Assembly: GCA_016841045.1 (NCBI GenBank) | Contig: JAENZX010000031.1 | Span: 1 to 43,551 of the forward strand | DNA: 43,551 bases | Source of the DNA: Thermincola carboxydiphila | Lineage (GTDB): Bacteria > Bacillota > Thermincolia > Thermincolales > UBA2595 | Direction of reading: 5' to 3' | The notes under the pieces: model-generated | The model's input: the letters and a program-made list of their open reading frames with translations, nothing else | Told to the model about the DNA's origin: nothing | The model's database searches: none | Translations under genes and position numbers: made by a program | Shown here: positions 23,783-32,513 of the stretch, one piece after another | How the letters are laid out: each line of letters opens with the position of its first letter | How positions within the stretch are numbered: the stretch's first letter is position 1

Positions 23783-25537
23783 CTACTGCTCCTCTGGTTT
23801 TTTGATTGCATTGAAGGGACAAACCTCTGCACACAGTCCGCAGCCATTACAGAGTATGCTATCAATAGCTACGTACTCTTCATTCTTAGTAAGCGGTGGG
23901 CAGCCAATCTTGAGGCAAGTCCCGCAGTTAGTACATGCTTCTTTGTCAACAACCGGCACCGGGTGCTTTTCTTTGACATTAAGTACACAGGGATATCTGA
24001 CAATGACAACTGAAGGTTCATCGGAATCAATACATTCCTTCAGGACATTCATGACATTATCAATTTCATACGGATTGACAACTTCCACCCGTTTGGCTCC
24101 AAGCCCGCGAACAACAGTTTCAATATCAATCCGCTCAGCAGGCTCCCCCAGCAGGGTCATGCCGGTTCCTGGATTGTCCTGGTGCCCTGTCATAGCCGTA
24201 ATCCTGTTATCCGTAATTATCAGGGTACTTACACCCTTGTTGTAAAGTACATCTATCATCGGGTGAATCCCGCTGTGAAAGAAGGTTGAATCCCCAAGAA
24301 CCGCAGCAGTCCGGCCTTTAACACCAACTTTATCTACCCCATGTACAACTCCAAAACCAGCGCCCATGCAGCCGCATGTATGCATTGCTGCTAACGGTGG
24401 TGCAGCACCAAGGGTGTAGCAGCCGATATCGCCAAAAACAGAGACATCGAGGCGCTTTAATGCATGGAACAATCCGCGGTGACCGCAACCCGGGCAGAGC
24501 ATTGGTGGACGCATAGGCAATTCAATGTTTACAGCGGATACATTTGCCGGTGCTTCGCTGATCAAACTGGCTTTATAGGATACTTCTCGAATCAGGGACG
24601 GACTAAATTCACCCATAATCGGATAAACATCTTTTCCAATACAATTAAGACCCAATACTTTGACATATTCTTCAATGAAAGGATCAAGTTCTTCGATGAC
24701 AACCAACTTCTTAACCCGCTTGGCAAAATCAAGAATCATTTGCTTTGGCAGCGGCCAGACCATACCCAGTTTTAGTATTGTAGCAGTGGGAAAAACTTCA
24801 CGGGCATACTGATAAACAACACCACTGGTTATAATGCCGATTTCGTCGTTGCCCGGCTCAATTTTGTTGATATCAAGGGTCTCTGCCAGAGCAGCCAGCT
24901 TTTGCAGTCTTTCTTCAACCACAGGATGGCGGCGACGCGCATTGGCCGGAACCATAACATATTTGGGGATATTTCGTTCATAAGCTGGAATTTCATCTGT
25001 GGGAATCACCCTGTTGCTTTCGTCCATATCAACCAGAGTACGGGAATGGGAAAGCCGGGTAGTGGTACGAATCATTACCGGGGTATCAAACTGCTCACTC
25101 ATTTCAAGAGCAATACGAACATAGTTTTTAGCTTCTTCGCTATCAGATGGTTCCAGCATGGGAACTTTTGCAAACTTGGCGTAATTGCGGTTATCCTGTT
25201 CGTTTTGGGAGCTGTGCATACCCGGGTCATCAGCGTTGATAATTACGAGACCACCCTTAAGCCCGGTATAAGATGAGTAGAAAAGTGATTCAGCGGCGAC
25301 GTTCATACCTACGTGCTTCATAGCACATAATGCGCGTCGTCCAGTATATGCAGCACCAATAGCCACATCCATGGCGACTTTTTCGTTAGGGGACCATTCG
25401 GCATAAATGGTATCATATGCAGCACAAGTCTTAACTACTTCTGTACTTGGGGTTCCGGGGTAGGCTGCCGCAAGCTGGACTCCGGCCAGATAGGCCCCAA
25501 AAGCAAATGCTTCGTTACCGGATAATAATTTTTTCAT
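23783..25537 (-). CDS. iorA: Indolepyruvate ferredoxin oxidoreductase, alpha subunit
   Basis: A 584-residue thiamine-diphosphate enzyme subunit. The N-terminal domain has AAAYPGTPSTEV near 24-35. The central region has LCPGCGHRGLFHAL near 352-365, the TPP-binding domain has GDIGCYTLGAAPP near 375-387 and GDSTFFHSGIHP near 425-436, and the C-terminus has a ferredoxin domain with CTNCGTCLKIGC near 535-546 and CNGCGLCAEVC near 565-575. It oxidises arylpyruvates (indole-, phenyl-, hydroxyphenylpyruvate) to arylacetyl-CoA. GGAGGTGT lies before the ATG. It follows the dehydratase genes after a 178-bp gap. Confidence 0.92.
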   Translation of the reverse strand: MKKLLSGNEAFAFGAYLAGVQLAAAYPGTPSTEVVKTCAAYDTIYAEWSPNEKVAMDVAIGAAYTGRRALCAMKHVGMNVAAESLFYSSYTGLKGGLVIINADDPGMHSSQNEQDNRNYAKFAKVPMLEPSDSEEAKNYVRIALEMSEQFDTPVMIRTTTRLSHSRTLVDMDESNRVIPTDEIPAYERNIPKYVMVPANARRRHPVVEERLQKLAALAETLDINKIEPGNDEIGIITSGVVYQYAREVFPTATILKLGMVWPLPKQMILDFAKRVKKLVVIEELDPFIEEYVKVLGLNCIGKDVYPIMGEFSPSLIREVSYKASLISEAPANVSAVNIELPMRPPMLCPGCGHRGLFHALKRLDVSVFGDIGCYTLGAAPPLAAMHTCGCMGAGFGVVHGVDKVGVKGRTAAVLGDSTFFHSGIHPMIDVLYNKGVSTLIITDNRITAMTGHQDNPGTGMTLLGEPAERIDIETVVRGLGAKRVEVVNPYEIDNVMNVLKECIDSDEPSVVIVRYPCVLNVKEKHPVPVVDKEACTNCGTCLKIGCPPLTKNEEYVAIDSILCNGCGLCAEVCPFNAIKKPEEQ

Positions 25538-25715
25538 GTTTACACCTCCTCATGATTTGGGACATTGGTCAGTTTTTTATCGCTAATTGACTAAAAGCCC
25601 GTTGCGACTTATCATAACTTTTTTGTTTGGTTGATCCCTCCCCTCAACGGCTAATCTTAACTGGAGAAGACAAATAATTCTTAACCAATTTACTGCTTAC
25701 AGATGAAATCGACTG

Positions 25716-26915
25716 CTATTGGTCTTTTCTCAGGCGTTCGAAGAAGGCTTCCAGCCGGATTTGTATCTGTCCTTCGGAAAAAAAACGCTGATCCGACATA
25801 TCGGCTTCAAATACCACGCCCGGCTTTCCTGTTCGTTCCGTAATTACCTGGCGTTTATCATAAAGTCCAAAGGAATTTGGCTTACAGCTGCGGTTTGAAA
25901 ACAATACAAAGCCGTCACATTTATACCTTTTCATAAAATCCATTTTCAGTTTGATTCGGTATTCAAAGCCTCGATTCACAAACTGCTCAGTATAGACTTC
26001 TGCCAAACTCTCCATCGGTCGGCTGACATCAAATTTGTGAGCCCAGGAGTGGGTATACTGAGATGCCACAACCAAAGCATCATTGGCGGCAAACAAATCG
26101 GAGAACCAGCGTAGACGCGGCCATACCGGGATATGGTCAAAATATATTTTAAAACGTTCATTGGGAATGGCCGTTATACCCTTGGCCACCCGCTCATCCA
26201 GTTCTTCCTTCAGGGCCATATAATAATCAACTGCAGTCTGAGTACCTCGCCAGGTAACAATCGGGGCCATATGGAAGCAAGCATCAAAGAAACCAAAGGG
26301 AGCCGGTTTCAGGGCTGCCGTATCAAGGCAGTCGTTCCAAAGCTGGGTAGCTTCACTGGCCAATTTAAGAACCTCTACCAGCCGTTCCATTTCAAATTTC
26401 TTGCCCGTGGTTCGCTCAAGAAAATCTACCATTTCCCAAAGCTGGTCAATGAAATAATTCTTGCCTAAAGGACTTACCTGGTCCTCAATCAGGGGCGAAT
26501 CCAGTAAAAAGTACGGTGCATTATAATAGCGACCGGCAGCCTCAAACCACTTAGGTAAACTACCGCATTGGGTATTGCAGCAAACGAGCAGGTCAGGCGG
26601 CAAAATATTTCCCACAGGATGATCTGTAGCATAGGCATCACCTATCCCACATCGGGCATAACCGCATAAGTCGTTAAAATAACCCCGTCGCTCAGCATAC
26701 TCTGATAATTTATCAGCTACTTTACGTGCAGCCCCAAGGGCACCAAAGTTTTCTGGATAATAAGGGAAGATATCCATTGCATAAATAATTTCAACTGGAA
26801 AAACTGCGGTAACCCAGGCAACAGGTATTCCTGATTTGCGATTTTCCTCGCCTTTGGCGTAATACTTAGCCATTAGATTCTTCAAGAGGCCTGCAGTTTT
26901 AAACGGTGCACTCAT
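25716..26915 (-). CDS. 2-hydroxyacyl-CoA dehydratase / BcrB-HgdB family subunit
   Basis: A 399-residue subunit of the radical dehydratase/class I benzoyl-CoA reductase superfamily. Cysteine groups CGYARCG near 82-88, CCNTQCG near 110-116 and the RSCKPNSFG segment near 346-354 can supply a [4Fe-4S] cluster, and the C-terminal EADMSDQRFFSEGQIQIRLEAF block is typical. Its start overlaps the stop of the next subunit gene (TAATG), so the two are coupled. Length and the single 259-residue activator resemble R-phenyllactyl-CoA dehydratase-like enzymes more than the four-subunit benzoyl-CoA reductase, but the sequence also has BcrB-like character. Confidence 0.85.
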   Translation of the reverse strand: MSAPFKTAGLLKNLMAKYYAKGEENRKSGIPVAWVTAVFPVEIIYAMDIFPYYPENFGALGAARKVADKLSEYAERRGYFNDLCGYARCGIGDAYATDHPVGNILPPDLLVCCNTQCGSLPKWFEAAGRYYNAPYFLLDSPLIEDQVSPLGKNYFIDQLWEMVDFLERTTGKKFEMERLVEVLKLASEATQLWNDCLDTAALKPAPFGFFDACFHMAPIVTWRGTQTAVDYYMALKEELDERVAKGITAIPNERFKIYFDHIPVWPRLRWFSDLFAANDALVVASQYTHSWAHKFDVSRPMESLAEVYTEQFVNRGFEYRIKLKMDFMKRYKCDGFVLFSNRSCKPNSFGLYDKRQVITERTGKPGVVFEADMSDQRFFSEGQIQIRLEAFFERLRKDQ

Positions 26916-28048
26916 TATTTGCTACCTCCCATCATTTCAATAAAGGCCTGTAATCTGGTACGAGCCTGGCCGAGGGAGGTATTGGCATACTCTGTTTCCA
27001 ACCGGATATTGGGAATGCCGGCCTTGTTCATTGCTTCCCTCATATCGTTATAATCATAGTTTTCAGGTTCACAGAATTTAAGGTGCAGGAAGACCATGCC
27101 CTGGACGCCTGCATTTTGGGCTGTTTCAACCAAAAATCCGCGGCGCTCCCGGGTGGTACTATCAAACCCGCCAAATGGAATACGATTTAATTGACGTACT
27201 GCCAAAGCGTCCAGCGGGTCACCGTCAGCAATGACATCAGGCCCCATATAACGGGCTCCCGTTAAAAGATCGTCGGCAACTACTACTGCTCCCAATTCTT
27301 CAATCATGTCCAGGATTTCGGGAGGTTCCCAGACCCCTCCGGAAATTGCCAGGCGAACCCGCTTATCATTAGAGGTTGAAATATTCGCTAATTCTTTAAG
27401 CAGCTCTTCAACCAGTGTTGTATGTTCTGCTTTATCCATGAACATTGCAGCTTTAATCACGGTATATAACATCCGCGAAGAAATTACCGCGGTGTTGGTG
27501 GAATGGTATTCGTAGAGGCGGCGTAAAACCGTCCGATTAGCATTAAAAACATTAATACTGTCTTTTAAAGCCTCATTTGTAATGACTTTCCCGGTACACT
27601 TTTCCAGATTATCCTTTAGCCGGGCCAATTCTCCCTTAAGATAAGTGCGTGCACTGGGACGGTCAATCTGGCGAGGCATCAGGTAGTTGTCGATATACGG
27701 GGTGCTCAGGGCGTGTCGCCAAATACCTACCAACATTCGGGTTGTATCACATGTATGGGGTATAATAATACCGTCCAGAAAATCCAGATTTCCGTTTAAC
27801 CCCTGTTCCAGGCACCCTCTCATCAATGAACAGGCCCAAGTCTGTAAATGTGCATCCGCCAAGTAAATATGCTCATTAGTACCTAATACACCTACTGGAA
27901 AAGCACCGGCAGCATGTATTAGTTCTTCAGGCACATCAGTCGGCAGCCATCCAATGACCTTTTGTCCTTGTTCCTTACGCTTTTTGGCCTCGGCATATGG
28001 TTCTGCTACAGCTGCATTAAATCGGGCCAATAGTTGCTCAATCGCCAT
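26915..28048 (-). CDS. 2-hydroxyacyl-CoA dehydratase / BcrC-type subunit
   Basis: A 377-residue partner subunit. Possible cluster cysteines are in WACSLMRGC near 71-79, HTCDTTR near 98-104 and LKFCEPENYDY near 325-335; HTCDT and KFCEPE are strongly conserved in this superfamily. The N-terminal region (residues 8-60) has the usual GWLPTDVPEELIHAAGAFP. With the partner gene it would form the heterodimer that removes water from a 2-hydroxyacyl-CoA through a ketyl radical, after ATP-driven electron transfer from the activator encoded just upstream (47 bp). An aryl-CoA reductase activity is the alternative. Confidence 0.86.
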   Translation of the reverse strand: MAIEQLLARFNAAVAEPYAEAKKRKEQGQKVIGWLPTDVPEELIHAAGAFPVGVLGTNEHIYLADAHLQTWACSLMRGCLEQGLNGNLDFLDGIIIPHTCDTTRMLVGIWRHALSTPYIDNYLMPRQIDRPSARTYLKGELARLKDNLEKCTGKVITNEALKDSINVFNANRTVLRRLYEYHSTNTAVISSRMLYTVIKAAMFMDKAEHTTLVEELLKELANISTSNDKRVRLAISGGVWEPPEILDMIEELGAVVVADDLLTGARYMGPDVIADGDPLDALAVRQLNRIPFGGFDSTTRERRGFLVETAQNAGVQGMVFLHLKFCEPENYDYNDMREAMNKAGIPNIRLETEYANTSLGQARTRLQAFIEMMGGSK

Positions 28049-28095
28049 ATCTATCTTCCTTTCCCGGTATTTTTTCCCGGTTATCTGGGATATTG

Positions 28096-28875
28096 TTATT
28101 CGTTACGGGCCAAATCTTGTGCAAAGAGTGCGGCACCATAGGCACCAATTAATTGTGGTTCCTCCGGAACAATAACTTTTGAACCTAGCTTTTTTTCAAG
28201 CTCCCTGACTAGCCCGATGTTTTTGGCTCCACCGCCGGTTATAGCAATACGCTCTTCAATTCTAATCATTTTCACCATGCTAACAATTCGTTCAGCAATT
28301 GCCTGATGTATACCAGCTATAATATCTACTTTGGGGCGACCTTTTGCCACTAGGGATATAACCTGAGACTCTGCAAATACTGTGCAGGTAATGCCAATTT
28401 CCTCAGGTGAATTAGACAGCAGTGCCAGCAGGCCCATGTCTTCCAGTTTGACTTCCAGGGCATTAGCCATCACTTCCAGGAAACGCCCGGTGCCCGCTGC
28501 ACATTTATCATTCATGACAAAATCATCGACGGATCCCTGGTCATCAATCTTGATACCCTTGCTGTCCTGCCCGCCGATATCAATTACGGTTCTCACATAA
28601 GGAAACAAGTGACCAATACCACGCCCAAAACAGGAAATTTCCGTGACCTGCTTCTGTGCAAAAGGAACTGAGATCCTGCCGTAGCCGGTAGCTACAGCCG
28701 CTCTTAGATCAGCAGCCTGCAGGCCTAACGGCATCAGAACTTCCTCAATTAATTTTTGTGAAGCAACCTTAATTTCCCCACCTGTTCTTTTGACAAGGGA
28801 TCCTACAACCTGGTTATCTTTTAAAATTATGGCCTTGGAATAAATAGACCCAATATCGATTCCTGCTACATACAT
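28096..28875 (-). CDS. ATPase activator of 2-hydroxyacyl-CoA dehydratase (HgdC/BcrA family)
   Basis: A 259-residue ASKHA-fold ATPase. GIDIGSIYSKAIIL at the N-terminus and VIDIGGQDSKGIKID near 97-111 bind nucleotide; NDKCAAGTGRFLEVMA near 121-136 and ITCTVFAESQVISL near 160-173 supply the two Cys of the cluster bridging the homodimer; ITGGGAKN near 213-220 completes the site. Such proteins hydrolyse ATP to inject a low-potential electron into the dehydratase. The length matches HgdC/FldI (about 260), not the longer BcrA, and only one copy is present, which favours a dehydratase over a class I benzoyl-CoA reductase. Confidence 0.9.
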   Translation of the reverse strand: MYVAGIDIGSIYSKAIILKDNQVVGSLVKRTGGEIKVASQKLIEEVLMPLGLQAADLRAAVATGYGRISVPFAQKQVTEISCFGRGIGHLFPYVRTVIDIGGQDSKGIKIDDQGSVDDFVMNDKCAAGTGRFLEVMANALEVKLEDMGLLALLSNSPEEIGITCTVFAESQVISLVAKGRPKVDIIAGIHQAIAERIVSMVKMIRIEERIAITGGGAKNIGLVRELEKKLGSKVIVPEEPQLIGAYGAALFAQDLARNE

Positions 28876-28947
28876 TTGGCTGATCCTCCCTTAAACTGCC
28901 TAGGATTTCCGGTGATAGTCTATTGAGTGATGTATCGCCTTTTATTT

Positions 28948-30546
28948 TTAGGCGTCACTCCACTTGCCGTACCTCTCCCTTAAGACCCTGTGCAGGATCT
29001 TACCAGTCCCGGTCCTGGGCATCTCGGCCTCGTTAATAAAGCGAACTGCCTTGGGTCGTTTGAAACCGGCCATTTTGTCCCGACAAAAGTCCATGATCTC
29101 CTTAGTGAGGTTTTCGCTGCCTGTGTATCCATCATGCAGGATTACTAACGCTACAACGATCTCGCCCCACTTTTCCTCGGGAACACCGATTACCGCCACA
29201 TCTCTGACCGCCGGATGACCGCCAACGACATTTTCCACTTCTGACGGGTAAACATTCTCTCCACCCGTAATAATCATATTGGCTTTGCGGTCGACCAGGT
29301 AATAGTATCCGTCTTCATCTCTTCTCGCCATGTCCCCCGCAGTACACCACTCACCAACAAACGTTTCCTTCGTCTTAGCGGGGTCATGCCAGTATTCTTT
29401 AAAGCACAGCGGCGAGCGAATATACAGCTCTCCAACCTCGCCCGGAGGTACATCGTTACCTTCCTCATTCAGAATCCTGAGCTGATCAATACCGAAGATT
29501 TCCTTACCAATAGAACCCAGTTTATTAAACTGATCTTCCGGTCTCAAGAGAGTAGCCAAACCTGTTTCTGTTGAACCATATGCCTCCCATAATTCCACCG
29601 ACTTGAAATGGTCCATGATAGCAAGCTTTAAATCCCGGCGTGCCGGGGCAGAAGAGATTAGAAGCTGTCTGATGCACCCTACATCGTAACGAGCCTTTAC
29701 CTCTTCGGGAAGGGCCAAAATCATAGTGTAGTGAGTCGGCACCAGGGACGTATAAGTAACTCTGTATTCAGCTATGGTCCGTAAAAGATCCTCCGGTTCG
29801 AAGCTAATCATGTTATATACCATTACCGGCGCACTGACGTAGGTATAGCAAAAGGAATAAAAGATTGAGTTTACATGGCACATGGGCATTACAATAAGGG
29901 GTTTATCAGTGGGTCTTACCCCTACATTCATGTTGCTGAGAAGATACTGGGCAATAGTATTTTCGTGAGTCCGCACAACCCCTTTGGGCCGGCCTGTCGT
30001 CCCCGAGGTATACATGATGACCCAGGGGTCATCTGAATCCACCATTACATCCGGTTCCGCCGGGTTGCTTTTATTAAGGACATCTTCGTAGTTAACATAT
30101 CCGGAGGGAACCTCACCCTCACCAAGGCAAATATAATTTTCCTGGGGAATCGACGTAATGTTGGCGCGGATACTATCGACATTCTTTACGAATGGTTCTT
30201 CCACGATAAATGCCTTACAATCGGAGTGTTTCAATATATACTCATAGTCTACCGGTGCCAGGCGAAACATAATGGGAACCGCTATCTGACCTCCTTTAGC
30301 ACAGGCTGCGTAAATCTCCATCCATTCAACACGATTGTAAGCAAGGACAGCAAACCTGTCGCCGTAACCAACTCCCATTTTTGCCAAAGCGTCTGACAGA
30401 CGGCACGCCCGTTCATTCCATTCCTTGAAGGTGAAGCTCTTGGACTTATCCTGGCATCCTAACCGGTCAGGATAATTAAGCGCATTTACTTTCAGTACCG
30501 TTCCGACGTGCATCCATTTGCTAGCAGTTTCTGTTCCTGTTTCCAA
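28948..30546 (-). CDS. AMP-forming acyl/aryl-CoA ligase
   Basis: A 532-residue ligase of the FadD/aryl-CoA synthetase type. P-loop MYTSGTTGRPKGVVRTHEN near 177-195, YGSTETG near 330-336, GDMARRDEDGYYYLVDRKANMI near 409-430, GENVYPSEVE near 434-443 and the catalytic Lys in TGTGKILHR near 518 are all present. The start is TTG at 30546, with AGGAGG 8 nt upstream. It lies between the 2-hydroxyacid dehydrogenase and dehydratase activator genes, so a 2-hydroxy acid such as an aryllactate, or its acrylate product, is a plausible substrate. Confidence 0.85.
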   Translation of the reverse strand: METGTETASKWMHVGTVLKVNALNYPDRLGCQDKSKSFTFKEWNERACRLSDALAKMGVGYGDRFAVLAYNRVEWMEIYAACAKGGQIAVPIMFRLAPVDYEYILKHSDCKAFIVEEPFVKNVDSIRANITSIPQENYICLGEGEVPSGYVNYEDVLNKSNPAEPDVMVDSDDPWVIMYTSGTTGRPKGVVRTHENTIAQYLLSNMNVGVRPTDKPLIVMPMCHVNSIFYSFCYTYVSAPVMVYNMISFEPEDLLRTIAEYRVTYTSLVPTHYTMILALPEEVKARYDVGCIRQLLISSAPARRDLKLAIMDHFKSVELWEAYGSTETGLATLLRPEDQFNKLGSIGKEIFGIDQLRILNEEGNDVPPGEVGELYIRSPLCFKEYWHDPAKTKETFVGEWCTAGDMARRDEDGYYYLVDRKANMIITGGENVYPSEVENVVGGHPAVRDVAVIGVPEEKWGEIVVALVILHDGYTGSENLTKEIMDFCRDKMAGFKRPKAVRFINEAEMPRTGTGKILHRVLRERYGKWSDA

Positions 30547-30626
30547 ATTTTTCGCCTCCTATTGTTGTTCCGGCATTGCAGTGTTCCTTCTATGTTCTTA
30601 TTTCATAGTTCACAATTAAACCAGGT

Positions 30627-31667
30627 TTATTGGGATACAGCTTCGAGTTGCAGGTGTGAATTTTTCTTAAAATCCGCATTTCCGGTTAACTCCTTTTGCG
30701 AGGATTTAACTACATTAATCAGCTCCTGCCCTTTTAAGTAGCGGTCGATGTTTTCCACAAACACAGCGCCAAAACGTGCTGCATACATTGTTGTCCAGCT
30801 AGACACGTGGGGGGTAATAGTAAGGTTGGGAGTATCCCAGAATTCATCCTCGGGCGGTAGATAAGACGGTAGTGGAGTTTTGATCCAAAAGGTATCATTA
30901 GCAGCACCTTCAATCCATTTTTCGCGCAACGCCTGCATCAAATCTTCTTTAATCACGAGAGACCCCCGTGCACAGTTAATCAAATAGCCTGTGGGCTTCA
31001 TCCACTTTAGAGATTCCTTGTTTATCATGCCAATGGTTTCAGCAGTTTCAGGGCAGCTTAAAACAACATAATCGCTTTGTTCAAAAACTTCTTTGATCTG
31101 GCTGGTTAAATAAACCTGATCGACAAATGGAATATCCATAATCTGAATTTCCGTACCAATTACACGCATGTCGAATGCTTTAGCTCGCTTGGCAATCTGG
31201 CGACCGATACCACCCAGACCGATGATACCAATGGTTTTTTCGCAAAGTTCTTCACCCTGGATACGGATAAATTTGTGTTCTTTCTGATTCTCCCTCATCT
31301 GATCGAATCGCTTGGAATGATTAAGCATAAGACCAAGAACGAATTCGGCAATAGGTATGCCTGAGCCACCGGGGACATTAATTAATGAAACATGCGCGGG
31401 AAGAAAGTTTGCCTTAACTATATGGTCATAACCGGAACTGAAGGTCATATACCATTTTAAGTTTGGCATTTTATTCATCCACGGCCCCAGGACAGGCCAA
31501 GTACCGATTATTTCCACATCACCAATTTTGTCATCCTCAATTTGCGATTCATGTGCATAGGTTAAAATTTTAAGTTCTCCATTTTTCACTAATTCAGGAA
31601 ACCTTTTTTTCACCACACCCGCATACTTTTCCGCTTCCTGTTGAACGATCATGATTTTAGTAGTCAT
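30627..31667 (-). CDS. D-2-hydroxyacid dehydrogenase homologue lacking the usual catalytic Glu
   Basis: A 346-residue NAD(P)-dependent dehydrogenase fold. The Rossmann motif GIIGLGGIGRQIAKRA lies near 146-161, the substrate-binding Arg is in INCARGSL near 230-237, and the catalytic His is in TITPHVSSW near 284-292. The usual DVF..EPLP segment reads NDTFWIKTPLP: the Glu that pairs with the His is replaced, here by Thr. The enzyme may have altered or no dehydrogenase activity. It is the first gene of the long operon, directly behind the leader RNA at 31731-31858. AGGAGG precedes the ATG. If active, it would convert a 2-oxo acid to the D-2-hydroxy acid. Confidence 0.82.
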   Translation of the reverse strand: MTTKIMIVQQEAEKYAGVVKKRFPELVKNGELKILTYAHESQIEDDKIGDVEIIGTWPVLGPWMNKMPNLKWYMTFSSGYDHIVKANFLPAHVSLINVPGGSGIPIAEFVLGLMLNHSKRFDQMRENQKEHKFIRIQGEELCEKTIGIIGLGGIGRQIAKRAKAFDMRVIGTEIQIMDIPFVDQVYLTSQIKEVFEQSDYVVLSCPETAETIGMINKESLKWMKPTGYLINCARGSLVIKEDLMQALREKWIEGAANDTFWIKTPLPSYLPPEDEFWDTPNLTITPHVSSWTTMYAARFGAVFVENIDRYLKGQELINVVKSSQKELTGNADFKKNSHLQLEAVSQ

Positions 31668-31730
31668 TTTTATACCTCCTGACTTATCTTAAATGTCTAA
31701 CTTAGCTCTTACAGAATGAAAATATAAAAT

Positions 31731-31778
31731 AAAAAACCAGCACCAATATTTTCATTAAGAAAATAGTGGTAGCTGGTT
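31731..31778 (-). terminator. Leader terminator in front of the 2-hydroxyacid operon
   Basis: Long stem AACCAGC-TACCA-CTATTTTC with GAAAATATTGG-TGCTGGTT on the minus strand, followed by TTTTTT. It lies about 65 nt before the dehydrogenase start and after the likely promoter, so it can only act as a conditional terminator for that operon. Confidence 0.8.
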
Positions 31779-31858
31779 ATTGATCTAACTGAAAAGATTT
31801 TTGGCGATCTCTGGTTAGAACAGCAGCTAACCTTAAAGGTAACCATATTTGATTACCT
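31731..31858 (-). ncRNA. Structured leader copy A: candidate attenuator or riboswitch
   Basis: On the minus strand three hairpins precede a terminator: P1 AAGGTAA/TTACCTT (31836-31858), P2 GGTTAG/CTAACC (31813-31832), P3 AGAT/ATCT (31795-31810), then a terminator with arms AACCAGC.../GCTGGTT (31735-31778) and six T. GGTTAGCTG in P2 can instead pair with CAGCTACC in the terminator arm, giving a possible antiterminator. A second copy at 32763-32887 keeps the fold with different P1 bases. It is not recognised as a T-box, TPP, SAM, lysine, cyclic-di-GMP or fluoride element. Confidence 0.65.
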
Positions 31859-31929
31859 TCTGGTTTCATATTTAAGTTTATATATTAAACATATACTTTC
31901 TTGTGGAATCCGAAACAGCATTTTGCTTT

Positions 31930-31957
31930 ATTATAGTATATATCACAGTATGTAAAA
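31930..31957 (-). promoter_or_regulatory. Likely sigma-A promoter of the long operon with direct repeats
   Basis: Minus strand has TATAAT (31930-31935) and TTTTAC or TTTACA (31951-31957) with a 15-16 nt spacer. ATACTGT occurs twice, 12 bp apart (31945-31951 and 31957-31963), overlapping the -35 region, which could be an operator. Confidence 0.5.
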
Positions 31958-31985
31958 CAGTATATAATATCTCGGCCAAATGTCA

Positions 31986-32405
31986 TTATTTGCTTGCAGC
32001 CGGTGGTGAAAAAAATTTAACGGTTGACCCTAATGAATTGTTTCTCGATCTGGACGGTAAGATGGGGGTCGCCTCTGTTTTTGGGTTAAACTCATTTTTG
32101 TAACTTAAGTATTCAGCATAAGCTTTTTTGGCGGCCGCTATAATGGCTTTATCTCCATGCCCCCGGTAATATTTGCTAATCTGTTCCAGAATATCCTTAA
32201 AATCAGTTTCTATGTTTTTATTAATAAAAAATTTGGTTATAAAATTGTTTCCTAGTTCAGTAACACTTGTCGTTTGAACTCTTACTATAATACCGTTTTG
32301 TGGCTCTATTTCTAATCCTATGCCAAAGACCTTGTAGATTACCTCACCTGTGATACCTTCAGGCAGTCGAGCATATCCGACACAAAGAATAGTTTCTGAA
32401 CTCAT
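31986..32405 (-). CDS. DUF3870-type protein, copy 1
   Basis: A 139-residue protein of unknown function. The conserved part (about 5-110) starts with ILCVGYARLPEGITGEVIYKVFG, then EIEPQNGIIVRVQTTSVTEL, and ends with YRGHGDKAIIAAAKKAYAEYLSY, a pattern I associate with DUF3870. The last 30 residues are a low-complexity tail unlike that of the other copy. It is soluble and has no catalytic motif I recognise. The ATG at 32405 is used (GGGAGGG 5 nt upstream); a GTG at 32411 overlaps that site. It lies just upstream of the leader and the long CoA-ester operon. Confidence 0.75.
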   Translation of the reverse strand: MSSETILCVGYARLPEGITGEVIYKVFGIGLEIEPQNGIIVRVQTTSVTELGNNFITKFFINKNIETDFKDILEQISKYYRGHGDKAIIAAAKKAYAEYLSYKNEFNPKTEATPILPSRSRNNSLGSTVKFFSPPAASK

Positions 32406-32513
32406 GTCCACCCTCCCTTTCTTTTAAAATTGTTTTAATTAGGGGCCAAGAGATTTATCCTCTTATCACCTCCCACCAGCTATTAAGTTAGGTTTAATAC
32501 TTTACCTTAGTAG

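Larger units (their letters stand above)
31668..31985. other. 318-bp promoter and leader region of the long operon
   Basis: Contains a likely sigma-A promoter near 31930-31957, the structured leader copy A (31731-31858) with its terminator, and the ribosome binding site of the dehydrogenase gene. The DNA next to the DUF3870 gene (31978-32020) is similar to that following the other DUF3870 gene (33003-33050), consistent with a duplicated unit. Confidence 0.65.

Noticed and set aside
25716-28875. Complete class I benzoyl-CoA reductase (BcrABCD)
   Set aside because: Only one activator-type gene is present and it has HgdC length; a four-subunit class I enzyme needs two activator-type subunits.
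31731-31858. T-box or other known riboswitch as identity for the leader
   Set aside because: The T-box core (GGTGGNACCGCG type) is absent, and consensus features of TPP, SAM, lysine, purine, cyclic-di-GMP and fluoride elements were not found.
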